Source: Parahoeflea olei
Lineage (GTDB): Bacteria > Pseudomonadota > Alphaproteobacteria > Rhizobiales > Rhizobiaceae
Assembly (NCBI RefSeq): GCF_001703635.1
Contig: NZ_LQZT01000050.1
Coordinates: 23,794-87,793, forward strand
Direction of reading: 5' to 3'
Length of the DNA stretch: 64,000 nt
Shown piece after piece: positions 37,241 to 45,395 of the stretch. A model generated the notes under the pieces. The model was not told the origin of the DNA. It searched no databases and saw only the letters and a program-made list of their open reading frames with translations. Numbering within the stretch: position 1 is the first letter of the stretch; each line of letters begins with the position of its first letter. Both the position numbers and the translations under genes were made by a program.

Positions 37241-38776
37241 TCAGTCCATATGCGCGGCGGCCGGTGCGGCCGCGGCGGCATGCATGCGCGGCTTGCGCAG
37301 CATCAGCGAGAGCGGGATCGCAAACAGCGTCACCATCATCATCAGCTTGAAATCGTTGTTGTACGAGATCATCAGCGCCTGCTGGTTGACGAGATTGTCG
37401 AGGATCTGCAGCTGCTGCGGGTTGGTGGCAAAGCCGGGCATGGCTTGCTTGAGAACCGGATTGAACTGGGTGATGGATGCGCCGAGTTCCTGGTGATTGA
37501 TCTGCACGTAGCGGGTGAGGAACATGGTCACCACCGAGATGCCGATCGACGAGCCGATATTGCGCACCAGGCTGAACAGGCTCGCCGCGTCGGTGCGGAA
37601 GCGGGCATCGAGCGTGGCGAAGGCGACCGTCGACAGCGGCACGAACACGAGCCCCAGGCCGAGGCCCTGGATCACCCCGGTCCAGATCACGGGAGAGCTG
37701 TCCATCTGCGGCGAGAAGCCGGTCATCAGATGGAGCGACAGCGCGGTCAGGCTCAGGCCGGCGATGACGAGGTAGCGCGGGTCCACGAGCCGCACCAGCC
37801 GCCCCACCAGGATCATCGAGATCATGGTGCCGATGCCGCGCGGCGCCATCACCAGGCCCGTGGTGATCGTGGAATAGCCGAACACATGCGACAGCATCGG
37901 CGGCAGCAGCGCCAGGCTCGCCAGAAGCACGATGCCGACCACGAAGATCAGCACCAGGCCGGTCACGAAATTGCGGTCGGCGAAGATCGCGGGATCGACG
38001 AAAGGTTCCCTGTCGGTCGCCACATGCACGACGAAGATCCAGAGACCGGTGATCGCCAGCGCCAGCTCGATCCAGATTTCCCAGGCCGAAAACCAGTCGA
38101 CCTCGCCGCCGCGGTCGAGCATCAGCTGCAGTGCGCCGACGCCGAGCGAGAGCATGGCGAAGCCGAAGAAATCGAAGCGCCGCAGCCGGCGCGGCACATC
38201 CGGCAGATAGGCCGCACAGCCCATGAAGGCGATGATGCCGACCGGCAGGTTGATGAAGAACACCCAGCGCCAGTTCAGCGTCTCGGTGAGCCAGCCGCCG
38301 AGCGTCGGCCCGATGATCGGCCCGACCATGATGCCCGCGCCCCAGATCGCCATCGCCGAGCCGTGCCGTTCCTTGGGGTTGATGTCGAGCAGGAAGGTCT
38401 GCGACAGGGGCACGATCGCCGCGCCGAACACGCCCTGCAGCAGCCGGAAGGCGACCATGGTCTCGAGACTTGGCGCAAGCCCGCAGGCCATCGAGGAGGC
38501 GGTGAAGCCGACGATGGTGATCAGGAACAGCTCGCGCCGGCCGACCCGGTCGGCGAGCCAGCCCGTGACCGGCGTCATGATCGCCGCCGCCACGATATAG
38601 GAGGTCAGCACCCAGGTGATCGTGTCCTGCGAGGCGTCGAGGTCGCCGGTCATCGACGGCAGCGCGACATTGGCGATCGTCGTGTCGAGCACCTGCATGA
38701 TGGTGGCGAGCATGATCGAAACGGTGATCAGCCCCCGGTGCGGCACGTCTTGCCCGGGTTCTTGTGGGGTGCTCAT
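37241..38776 (-). CDS. emrB: DHA2 family multidrug efflux MFS transporter, EmrB type
   Basis: 511-residue inner-membrane proton antiporter with 14 predicted helices. Family motif segments are IMQVLDTTIANVALPSM (motif D1, near residue 27), GWLADRVGRRELF (motif A) and GPTLGGWLTETLNWRWVFFINLP (motif C region, near residues 150-172). With the EmrA-type adaptor upstream it should drive tripartite efflux across both membranes. It is last in a marR-emrA-emrB operon and 24 bases from emrA. Confidence 0.93.
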   Translation of the reverse strand: MSTPQEPGQDVPHRGLITVSIMLATIMQVLDTTIANVALPSMTGDLDASQDTITWVLTSYIVAAAIMTPVTGWLADRVGRRELFLITIVGFTASSMACGLAPSLETMVAFRLLQGVFGAAIVPLSQTFLLDINPKERHGSAMAIWGAGIMVGPIIGPTLGGWLTETLNWRWVFFINLPVGIIAFMGCAAYLPDVPRRLRRFDFFGFAMLSLGVGALQLMLDRGGEVDWFSAWEIWIELALAITGLWIFVVHVATDREPFVDPAIFADRNFVTGLVLIFVVGIVLLASLALLPPMLSHVFGYSTITTGLVMAPRGIGTMISMILVGRLVRLVDPRYLVIAGLSLTALSLHLMTGFSPQMDSSPVIWTGVIQGLGLGLVFVPLSTVAFATLDARFRTDAASLFSLVRNIGSSIGISVVTMFLTRYVQINHQELGASITQFNPVLKQAMPGFATNPQQLQILDNLVNQQALMISYNNDFKLMMMVTLFAIPLSLMLRKPRMHAAAAAPAAAHMD

Positions 38777-38800
38777 GGGGTTCGGGTTCCCGGCCGGGGC

Positions 38801-39934
38801 TTATTCCGCGGCCTTGGCGGAGCTGAAGAAATCGCCGAAGCTGCGGCTGGTCTTGGTGTCGACGGTCACGGTGGCGCTCAGCCCCGAACGGGCCAGGATC
38901 TTGGCTTCGGGGTTGTCGAGCTTCAGCCGCACCGGCACGCGCTGGGTGACCTTGACCCAGTTGCCGGTGGCGTTCTGCGCCGGCAGCACCGAGAATTCGG
39001 CGCCCGTGCCCGCGCCGATCGAATCCACCGTCGCCCGGAAGGTCCGGTCCGGATAGATGTCGAACACCACTTCCGCCGGCTGCTGGGGCTGCATGTGCGC
39101 GAGCTGCGGTTCCTTGAAATTGGCGTCGATCCAGGGATCGCTGGTTTCGACGATCGAGAACAGCGAGGCGCCCGTCGTCACATATTCGCCCGGCCGGAAC
39201 GAGGCCGCCTGGTAGACCAGGCCGTCGGCGGGCGCGCGCACCGTGGCGGCGGCGAGATTGTAGGCGGCCTTGTCGCGCGCGGCCAGCGCCGCCACGACCA
39301 TCGGGTGGGCGTCGATGTCGCCGTCGAGATTGTTGGCCAGCGCCGCCTTGGCGGTGGCGACCTTCTGCCCGGCCGCGATCAGGTCCTGATGCGCCTTCTG
39401 CGCGGTGTGGCGTGCGTCGTCGAGCGAGGTGGCGGTCGCCACGCCCTTGCCGGCCAGCGCTTTCTGGCGTTCGAGATTGTCCTGGTAATAGGCGTCGTCA
39501 TCGGCCGCGATCTTCTCCTGCGTCACCGCCTGGGTGTAGGCGGCGCGCATCTGGATGACCTCGAGCCGGGCGCTTTCGACCGCCGCATTGGCCTGGTTGA
39601 GCGCGATCTGCAGCGGCTCGGGGTCGACCTGGAACAGCACGTCGCCCTTCTTGACCGGCCCGTTTTCCTTGACATTGACGCTGACGATGCGCCCGGAGAT
39701 TTCGCTGGCGATGGTGATGCGCGACAGCCGCAGATTGGCGTTCTCGGTTTCCTCGTAGCGCCCGCCGGTGAGCCACATATAGCCACCCGCGGCCACGAGC
39801 AGGGCCGGCACCGCGAGCATCAGCAGGGTGCGCCGGCTCTTCGAGCGCTTCTTCTTGGGCGCGGCCACGGGAGCCGGCATCTGCGATCCGGCGGGATTTG
39901 CGGTTGCAGTGTTGGGTTTGACTTCGGCGTTCAT
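38801..39934 (-). CDS. emrA: HlyD/EmrA family periplasmic efflux adaptor
   Basis: 377-residue membrane fusion protein. A basic, Pro/Ala-rich cytoplasmic tail (residues 1-35) precedes one transmembrane helix (RTLLMLAVPALLVAAGGYMW, about 36-55). The periplasmic part has the lipoyl-like half motifs GRIVSVNVKENGPVKKGDVL and DGLVYQAASFRPGEYV around an alpha-helical hairpin, then a beta-barrel domain. It links EmrB to an outer-membrane channel not encoded here. Two bases separate it from the marR stop. Confidence 0.93.
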   Translation of the reverse strand: MNAEVKPNTATANPAGSQMPAPVAAPKKKRSKSRRTLLMLAVPALLVAAGGYMWLTGGRYEETENANLRLSRITIASEISGRIVSVNVKENGPVKKGDVLFQVDPEPLQIALNQANAAVESARLEVIQMRAAYTQAVTQEKIAADDDAYYQDNLERQKALAGKGVATATSLDDARHTAQKAHQDLIAAGQKVATAKAALANNLDGDIDAHPMVVAALAARDKAAYNLAAATVRAPADGLVYQAASFRPGEYVTTGASLFSIVETSDPWIDANFKEPQLAHMQPQQPAEVVFDIYPDRTFRATVDSIGAGTGAEFSVLPAQNATGNWVKVTQRVPVRLKLDNPEAKILARSGLSATVTVDTKTSRSFGDFFSSAKAAE

Positions 39935-39936
39935 GG

Positions 39937-40407
39937 TCAGGCCTGGGGCTCGAGGAGATGGCAAGGGATCTGCGTTTCGTCGCGGGACAGGTTTTCGACG
40001 ACCTTGGCGAGCGCGGTCATCAGGGTCTGCCGTTCGCGGTCGTCAAGGCCGGTCATGGCGTCGTCATAGACGTCCACGGCCGCGGCCTTGAGCGCGGAAT
40101 AGGCGGCAAGGCTCTTGTCGGTGGGGACCACAAGCTTGACGCGGCGGTCGGTCTCATGGGCGCAGCGTTCGACCCAGCCGCCCTGTTCCATCCGGTCGAC
40201 CAGCCGCGACACGCTGATCGGCTCGATTTCCAGGAGTTCGGCCAATCGCGCCTGGGTGGCGCGGCGCTGGCGCACCACCTTCACCAGAAGCCGCCATTGG
40301 GCCGAGGACAGGCCGTGCTCCTCGCCACGCGCGTCGAACCGCTTGCGCAGCAGCCGGGCGGCGTCGTGGACCAGAACGCCGAATTCGTCGGTTTTAACTG
40401 TTATCAT
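39937..40407 (-). CDS. MarR family transcriptional regulator of the emr operon
   Basis: 156-residue winged-helix repressor. The DNA-binding core runs LSSAQWRLLVKVVRQRRAT, then LAELLEIEPISVSRLVDRME (recognition helix, near residues 57-76) and the wing VERCAHETDRRVKLV. Such regulators repress adjacent efflux genes and release DNA on binding phenolic drugs. Neither possible ATG (40416 or 40407) has a ribosome site. I prefer 40407 because a TATATG minus-10 element would start transcription at that very ATG, giving a leaderless mRNA. A perfect palindrome upstream is its likely operator. Confidence 0.88.
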   Translation of the reverse strand: MITVKTDEFGVLVHDAARLLRKRFDARGEEHGLSSAQWRLLVKVVRQRRATQARLAELLEIEPISVSRLVDRMEQGGWVERCAHETDRRVKLVVPTDKSLAAYSALKAAAVDVYDDAMTGLDDRERQTLMTALAKVVENLSRDETQIPCHLLEPQA

Positions 40408-40413
40408 GAGCGG

Positions 40414-40442
40414 CATATATTATGAGCATGCTCATGAAACAA
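40414..40442 (-). promoter_or_regulatory. marR-emrAB promoter with palindromic operator
   Basis: On the minus strand a TTGTTT minus-35 (40442-40437), exactly 17 bases of spacer, and TATATG minus-10 (40419-40414). The spacer contains a perfect 14-bp palindrome ATGAGCATGCTCAT at 40422-40435. A MarR dimer bound there would block RNA polymerase. The predicted transcription start coincides with the A of the ATG at 40407. Confidence 0.65.
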
Positions 40443-40610
40443 GGGGTGCGTACGATTTAGGTCAGTATTCCTGTCACATTTTCGTGTGATCCGGTGAAGC
40501 GGCGCGTGTCGCGTCTTCAACAGCGTCGGGCGCGTCTGGTGCATTGCCCGGGGCGGCGAGATGTGACAACCATTTCGCGTCAATCCACCTCCGCCTCCGG
40601 TGAGCATTTC

Positions 40611-42227
40611 ATGGACAATCCGGACTTCATCATCATTGGCGCCGGCTCGTCCGGCTGCGTGCTGGCCGAACGGCTGACGGCCTCGGGCCGGCACCGGGTG
40701 TTGGTGCTCGAGGCGGGCGGCGACGACCGCCGTTTCTTCGTGCAGATGCCGCTCGGCTACGGCAAGACCTTCTTCGACCCGAAGGTCAACTGGATGTATC
40801 GCGCCGAGCCCGATCCGGGGCTTGCCGGCAATGTCGACCACTGGCCGCGCGGGCGCGTGCTCGGCGGCTCGTCCTCGATCAACGCCATGGTCTGGGTGCG
40901 CGGCCACCGCGCCGATTTCGATGACTGGCGCGCCGCCGGCAATCCCGGCTGGGGCGCCGACGACATGTTCGCGGCGTTTCGCGCGGTCGAATGCGCGGTG
41001 ATCGGCGAGGAGGCGATCCGCGGCCGCGGCGGCCCTCTCAACCTGTTCGTGCCCGACCGGACCACGCATCCGCTGACCCGCAAATGGTTCGAGGCGGCGC
41101 AGAGCCTCGGCCTGCCGCTCAACCCGGATTTCAACGGCGCCTCGCAGGACGGTGTCGGCCAGTTCGAATTCACCATCCACAACGGGCGGCGGCTGTCGGC
41201 GGCCCGCGCCTTCCTGCGGCCGGCGATGAAGCGGCCCAACCTGCGCGTCATCACCAATGCGCTGGTGACCGGCCTCACCTTCGATGGCGCCCGCGTGACC
41301 GGCGTGAGCTACACAAAGGGCGGCAGGTCGATCACGGTCAAGGCCGGGCGCGAGGTGATCCTGAGCGGCGGCTCGGTCAACTCGCCGCAACTCCTGCAGC
41401 TCTCGGGCATCGGTCCGGCTGATCACCTGCGCACTCTCGGCGTCGAGGTGCGCCTGGACAATCCCCATGTCGGCCGCAATCTCGAAGACCATGTCGGCAT
41501 CAACTACACTTACCGCGCCAATTGCCCGACGCTGAACCAGGTGCTCAGGCCCTGGTGGGGCAAGCTCTCGGTCGGCATGCAGTATCTGTTGCTGCGCGAC
41601 GGCCCGCTGTCGGTGAGCCTCAACCAGGCGGGCGGCTTCATCCGCACTTCGCCCGAGCGCGCGCGGCCCAACATGCAACTCTATTTCCAGGCGATTTCCA
41701 CCGTGATTCCGCGTCCCGGCGAGAGGCCGATCCTCGATCCCGATCCCTGGCCGGGATTTTCGATCGGCTGGTCGAACTGCCGGCCGAAGAGCCGCGGCGA
41801 GATCATGATCCGCTCGGCCGATCCGCTGGAACCGCCCAGGATCACGCCCAATGCGTTGTCCCATCCCGACGACGTCGCCGAAATGCTCGAAACCGGCCGC
41901 TTCGTGCGGAAGATGGCGGCGGCCAGCCCGCTCGCCGAATGCATCGAGGCCGAGGTGCTTCCGGGACCCGACATCACCGATGACGAGGCGATGATCGACG
42001 ACATCCGCCGCCGCTCGGGCACGGTCTACCACCCAGTCGCCACCTGCCGCATGGGGCCGGACCCGGCCCGGTCGGTGGTCAATTCGCGTCTGCGCGTGCA
42101 CGGGCTCGGTGGTCTCAGGGTGGTCGATTGCTCGGTGTTCCCGAATCTCGTCAGCGGCAACACCAATGCGGCGGCGATCGCCACCGGCTGGCGTGCGGCG
42201 GAGCTGGTGCTTCAGGACACGCCCTGA
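40611..42227 (+). CDS. GMC family FAD-dependent oxidoreductase (choline/alcohol dehydrogenase-like)
   Basis: 538-residue GMC flavoprotein that oxidises an alcohol or polyol. The N-terminal FIIIGAGSSGCVLAERL is the ADP-binding fold (residues about 5-21), WPRGRVLGGSSSINAMVWVR near residue 85 is GMC signature 1, and SGGSVNSPQLLQLSGIGP near residue 251 is signature 2. The C-terminal VYHPVATCRMG and LVSGNTNAAAIA carry the active-site His and Asn. Choline dehydrogenase-like and alkyl-alcohol dehydrogenases share this layout, so substrate is open. Its end overlaps convergent xdhC by 16 bases. Confidence 0.92.
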   Translation: MDNPDFIIIGAGSSGCVLAERLTASGRHRVLVLEAGGDDRRFFVQMPLGYGKTFFDPKVNWMYRAEPDPGLAGNVDHWPRGRVLGGSSSINAMVWVRGHRADFDDWRAAGNPGWGADDMFAAFRAVECAVIGEEAIRGRGGPLNLFVPDRTTHPLTRKWFEAAQSLGLPLNPDFNGASQDGVGQFEFTIHNGRRLSAARAFLRPAMKRPNLRVITNALVTGLTFDGARVTGVSYTKGGRSITVKAGREVILSGGSVNSPQLLQLSGIGPADHLRTLGVEVRLDNPHVGRNLEDHVGINYTYRANCPTLNQVLRPWWGKLSVGMQYLLLRDGPLSVSLNQAGGFIRTSPERARPNMQLYFQAISTVIPRPGERPILDPDPWPGFSIGWSNCRPKSRGEIMIRSADPLEPPRITPNALSHPDDVAEMLETGRFVRKMAAASPLAECIEAEVLPGPDITDDEAMIDDIRRRSGTVYHPVATCRMGPDPARSVVNSRLRVHGLGGLRVVDCSVFPNLVSGNTNAAAIATGWRAAELVLQDTP

Positions 42228-43039
42228 CGCTCCGCCTGCCACGCGGCCAAGGCCGCTGCGATATCAGCCGCCACCGTGACCGCGATCATCTCCGGCCGCT
42301 TGTCGGCGATCTTGCGTCCGATCGGGCAGGTCAGGCCTGAAAGGCGATTGCGATCCCCGCCTTCGCGGAGGAACTGGTGCTCGAAGGTCGCGCGCTTGGT
42401 GGCCGAGCCGATCATGCCCACCTGGGCCAGGTCGTCGCGTTGGAGGGCTGCGGTGACGATCAGGAAATCGAGCGCATGATCGTGGGTGAGCACCACCGCC
42501 GCGCCCCCCGGCGCAATGGTCGTGACCAGGCTTTCGGGCATCGCCGCGAGGTGGCGGATGGCGCCCTCGGGCGTGCGGTCGAGCTCGTCTGCGCGGGTCT
42601 CGACCACATGCACCTTTACCGGCAACAGCAGCAGCGCCGCGGCCAGCGCCCGGCCGACATGGCCGCCGCCGAACAGCCAGACTTCCGGATCGCGCGCGTC
42701 TTCTGCTTCGGCCTGGGCGCGAATCTCGTCAAAGCGGGCAGGGGGAATCACCTCGAAGGACAGCGTCACATGCCCGCCGCAGCATTGCCCGATGGCCGGT
42801 CCGAGCGGCAGCGCCAGGTTTTCGGCCGCCGCGCCGGCGAGAATGCGCCGCGCCTGGTCGATCGCCTCGAGTTCGAGCCGTCCGCCGCCGATGGTGCCGA
42901 ATGCGCCGGTCTCTGCCACCAGCATCCAGGCATCGGTGTCGCGCGGCGTCGAGCCTTTTGCCTCCACCACGCGCACCCGCACGAAGCCGCTTGCGCCGGC
43001 GGCCCCGACAAAGGCGTCATAGGCCACCGCCCGCCGCAT
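42212..43039 (-). CDS. xdhC: Xanthine dehydrogenase accessory protein XdhC
   Basis: XdhC binds molybdenum cofactor, aids its sulfuration and inserts it into xanthine dehydrogenase. The 275-residue protein has an N-terminal KGSTPRDTDAWMLV and TIGGGRLELEAI, a Cys pair in GQCCGGHV near residue 93, and a C-terminal Rossmann domain with WLFGGGHVGRALAAAL and GMIGSATKRATFEHQF. ATG at 43039 overlaps the xdhB stop (TGATG). It is last in the xdhABC run. Confidence 0.93.
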   Translation of the reverse strand: MRRAVAYDAFVGAAGASGFVRVRVVEAKGSTPRDTDAWMLVAETGAFGTIGGGRLELEAIDQARRILAGAAAENLALPLGPAIGQCCGGHVTLSFEVIPPARFDEIRAQAEAEDARDPEVWLFGGGHVGRALAAALLLLPVKVHVVETRADELDRTPEGAIRHLAAMPESLVTTIAPGGAAVVLTHDHALDFLIVTAALQRDDLAQVGMIGSATKRATFEHQFLREGGDRNRLSGLTCPIGRKIADKRPEMIAVTVAADIAAALAAWQAERQGVS

Positions 43040-45393
43040 CAGCCAGCCTCGTCGAGCGGCTCCGCCATGGCCTTCAGGCGTTCCACCGCCATCAGCACCC
43101 GTTCGGGGGTGGCCGGCGCGTCGAGCCGCGGCGAGATCCGGTAATCGGCGATCGAGGCCACCGCCATGCCGAGCGCCTCGAGCACCGAGATCGGCAGCAT
43201 GAAGGGCGGTTCGCCCACCGCCTTGGAGCGGCGCACCGTGGGTTCGCGGTTTTCCGACCAGTCGGCGAGGCGCACGTTGAAGATCCGCGGCCGGTCGGAG
43301 GCAAGCGGGATCTTGTAGGTCGAGGGCGCATGGGTCCTGAGCCGGCCCTTGTCGTCCCACCACAGTTCCTCGGTGGTGAGCCAGCCCATGCCCTGCACGA
43401 ACGCGCCCTCGATCTGGCCGATGTCGAGCGCCGGATTGAGCGAGCGGCCCACGTCGTGGAGCACGTCGACCCGGTCGACCTGGTATTCGCCGGTCAGCGT
43501 GTCGACCGAGACCTCCGACACCGCCGCGCCATAGGCATAGTAATAGAACGGCCGCCCCTTGCCCTTGGCGCGGTCCCAGTGGATGTCCGGCGTCTTGTAG
43601 AACCCGGCGGCCGAGAGCTGGATGCGCCCCTGATAGGCGAGCTTGATGAAATCCGGAAACGGGAACAGTTCGTTGCCGACGCGCACATGATTGGGGATGA
43701 ACTCCACCTGTTCGGGCGGCACGCCGAATTTCTCGGAGGCGAAGCCGATCAGCCGGGTCTTGATCTGCTGCGCCGCATTGGCGGCGGCCATGCCGTTCAG
43801 GTCCGTGCCGGAGGAGGCGGCGGTGGCGGACGTGTTCGGCACCTTGCCGGTGGTGGTCGCGGTAATCCGGATCGTGTCGAGATCGACCTGGAACTCCTCG
43901 GCCAGCACCTGCGCCACCTTGGTGTTGAGCCCCTGGCCCATCTCGGTGCCGCCGTGGTTCAGATGGATCGAGCCGTCCTGGTAGACATGCACCAGCGCGC
44001 CGGCCTGGTTGTACCAGGTTGCGGTAAACGAGATCCCGAACTTGACCGGGGTCAGCGCGATGCCGCGGCGCACGACCGGGCTTGTCTCGTTGAAATCGAT
44101 GATCTCGGCGCGGCGCGCCTGGTAGTCGGTCGAGACCTCCAGTTCCTCGACGACGCGCGCGATGATGTTGTCGTTGACCGTCTGGTGGTAGGGGGTCAGG
44201 TCGCGGCCCGGCCCGCCATAGAAATTGGCCTTGCGGATTTCCAGCGGATCGCGGCCGAGCGCATAGGCCACCTCTTCGATCACCCGCTCGCCGCCGAGCA
44301 TGCCCTGCGGCCCGCCAAACCCGCGGAAGGCGGTGTTGGAAACCGTGTTGGTCATCATCGGCTTGGAGACGAGCCGGACATTTTCGTAAAAATAGCAGTT
44401 GTCGGCGTGAAACAGCGCGCGGTCCGTCACCGGCCCGGAGAGGTCGGAGGAAAAGCCGCAGCGCGCGGCGAAGGTCGCGTCGAGCGCTTGGATCACGCCG
44501 CTGTCGTCGAAGCCGACATCGTAGTCGGCCACGAAATCGTGGCGCTTGCCGGTGATCGTCATGTCGTCGTCGCGGTCGGGCCGGATCTTGACGGCGCGGT
44601 TGAGCTTCTTGGCGGCGATGGCGGCGATCGCGGCAAACTGGTTGCTCTGGGTTTCCTTGCCGCCGAAGCCGCCGCCCATGCGCCGGACCTGCACGGTGAC
44701 CGCATTCGACACCGTGCCGAGCGCATGCGCCACCATGTGCTGCACCTCGCTCGGATGCTGGGTCGAGGACCAGACGGTGACTTCGTCGTCCTCGCCGGGA
44801 ATGGCCATGGCGATATGGCCTTCGAGATAGAAATGGTCCTGGCCGCCGATGCGGATCGCGCCCTTGAGCCGCCGCGGCGCTGCGGCAAGCCCTGCGGCTA
44901 CGTCGCCGCGCTCGAGTTTCAAGGGATCGGTGACATGCGGATAGCCGGCGTCGATCGCATCGCGCACATCGGTGACATGGGCCAGGTCCTCGTAGCCGAT
45001 CTTCGCCTTGCGCGCGGCACGGCGCGCCTGGTCGCGGGTCCTGGCGATAACGGCGAACACCGGCTGGCCGTGAAACAGCACCTCGTTTTCGGCCAGCACC
45101 GGCTCGTCATTGCGGCCCGAAGGCGAAATGTCGTTGACGCCCGGCACGTCGGCGCCGGTGAGCACCAGCACCACGCCGTCGGAGGCGCGCACCGGATCGA
45201 GGTCGAGCGAGGTGATCTTCGCGTGGGCGCGGTCCGACAGGCCCAGATAGCCGTGCAGGGTGCCCTCGGGCTCGGGCATGTCGTCGATATAGTCTGCGCT
45301 GCCGGTCACATGCTTGTGGGCGGAATCATGGGCGCGCGTGGTGTGCGCGCCGCCGGAAATCGAGGTCTTGCTGCGGGGGCGGTGTTGGCTCAT
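43039..45393 (-). CDS. xdhB: Xanthine dehydrogenase molybdopterin-binding subunit
   Basis: 784-residue large subunit carrying the molybdenum cofactor, where xanthine or hypoxanthine is hydroxylated to urate. Recognisable are GSADYIDDMPEPEGTLHGYLG at the N terminus, GGQDHFYLEGHIA (near residue 178), RRMGGGFGGKET near residue 227, TAFRGFGGPQGM, and the active-site Glu region SKAVGEPPFMLPISV near residue 725. It assembles with XdhA; two bases separate the genes. The urate made would be the PuuD substrate. Confidence 0.95.
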   Translation of the reverse strand: MSQHRPRSKTSISGGAHTTRAHDSAHKHVTGSADYIDDMPEPEGTLHGYLGLSDRAHAKITSLDLDPVRASDGVVLVLTGADVPGVNDISPSGRNDEPVLAENEVLFHGQPVFAVIARTRDQARRAARKAKIGYEDLAHVTDVRDAIDAGYPHVTDPLKLERGDVAAGLAAAPRRLKGAIRIGGQDHFYLEGHIAMAIPGEDDEVTVWSSTQHPSEVQHMVAHALGTVSNAVTVQVRRMGGGFGGKETQSNQFAAIAAIAAKKLNRAVKIRPDRDDDMTITGKRHDFVADYDVGFDDSGVIQALDATFAARCGFSSDLSGPVTDRALFHADNCYFYENVRLVSKPMMTNTVSNTAFRGFGGPQGMLGGERVIEEVAYALGRDPLEIRKANFYGGPGRDLTPYHQTVNDNIIARVVEELEVSTDYQARRAEIIDFNETSPVVRRGIALTPVKFGISFTATWYNQAGALVHVYQDGSIHLNHGGTEMGQGLNTKVAQVLAEEFQVDLDTIRITATTTGKVPNTSATAASSGTDLNGMAAANAAQQIKTRLIGFASEKFGVPPEQVEFIPNHVRVGNELFPFPDFIKLAYQGRIQLSAAGFYKTPDIHWDRAKGKGRPFYYYAYGAAVSEVSVDTLTGEYQVDRVDVLHDVGRSLNPALDIGQIEGAFVQGMGWLTTEELWWDDKGRLRTHAPSTYKIPLASDRPRIFNVRLADWSENREPTVRRSKAVGEPPFMLPISVLEALGMAVASIADYRISPRLDAPATPERVLMAVERLKAMAEPLDEAG

Positions 45394-45395
45394 CC

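Noticed and set aside
37250..40069. 939-codon open frame on the plus strand antisense to emrA/emrB
   Set aside because: High G+C keeps the opposite strand of real genes open; the translation is compositionally biased (His, Arg, Gly, Glu) with no family pattern, while the minus strand encodes clear EmrA, EmrB and MarR.
40474..40489. TCACA-N6-TGTGA palindrome upstream of the GMC gene
   Set aside because: Opposite polarity to a CRP site (TGTGA-N6-TCACA) and only five bases per arm; likely chance.
40404..42242. 612-codon frame on the minus strand antisense to the GMC oxidoreductase
   Set aside because: Shadow of the plus-strand gene; no ribosome site and no recognisable domains.
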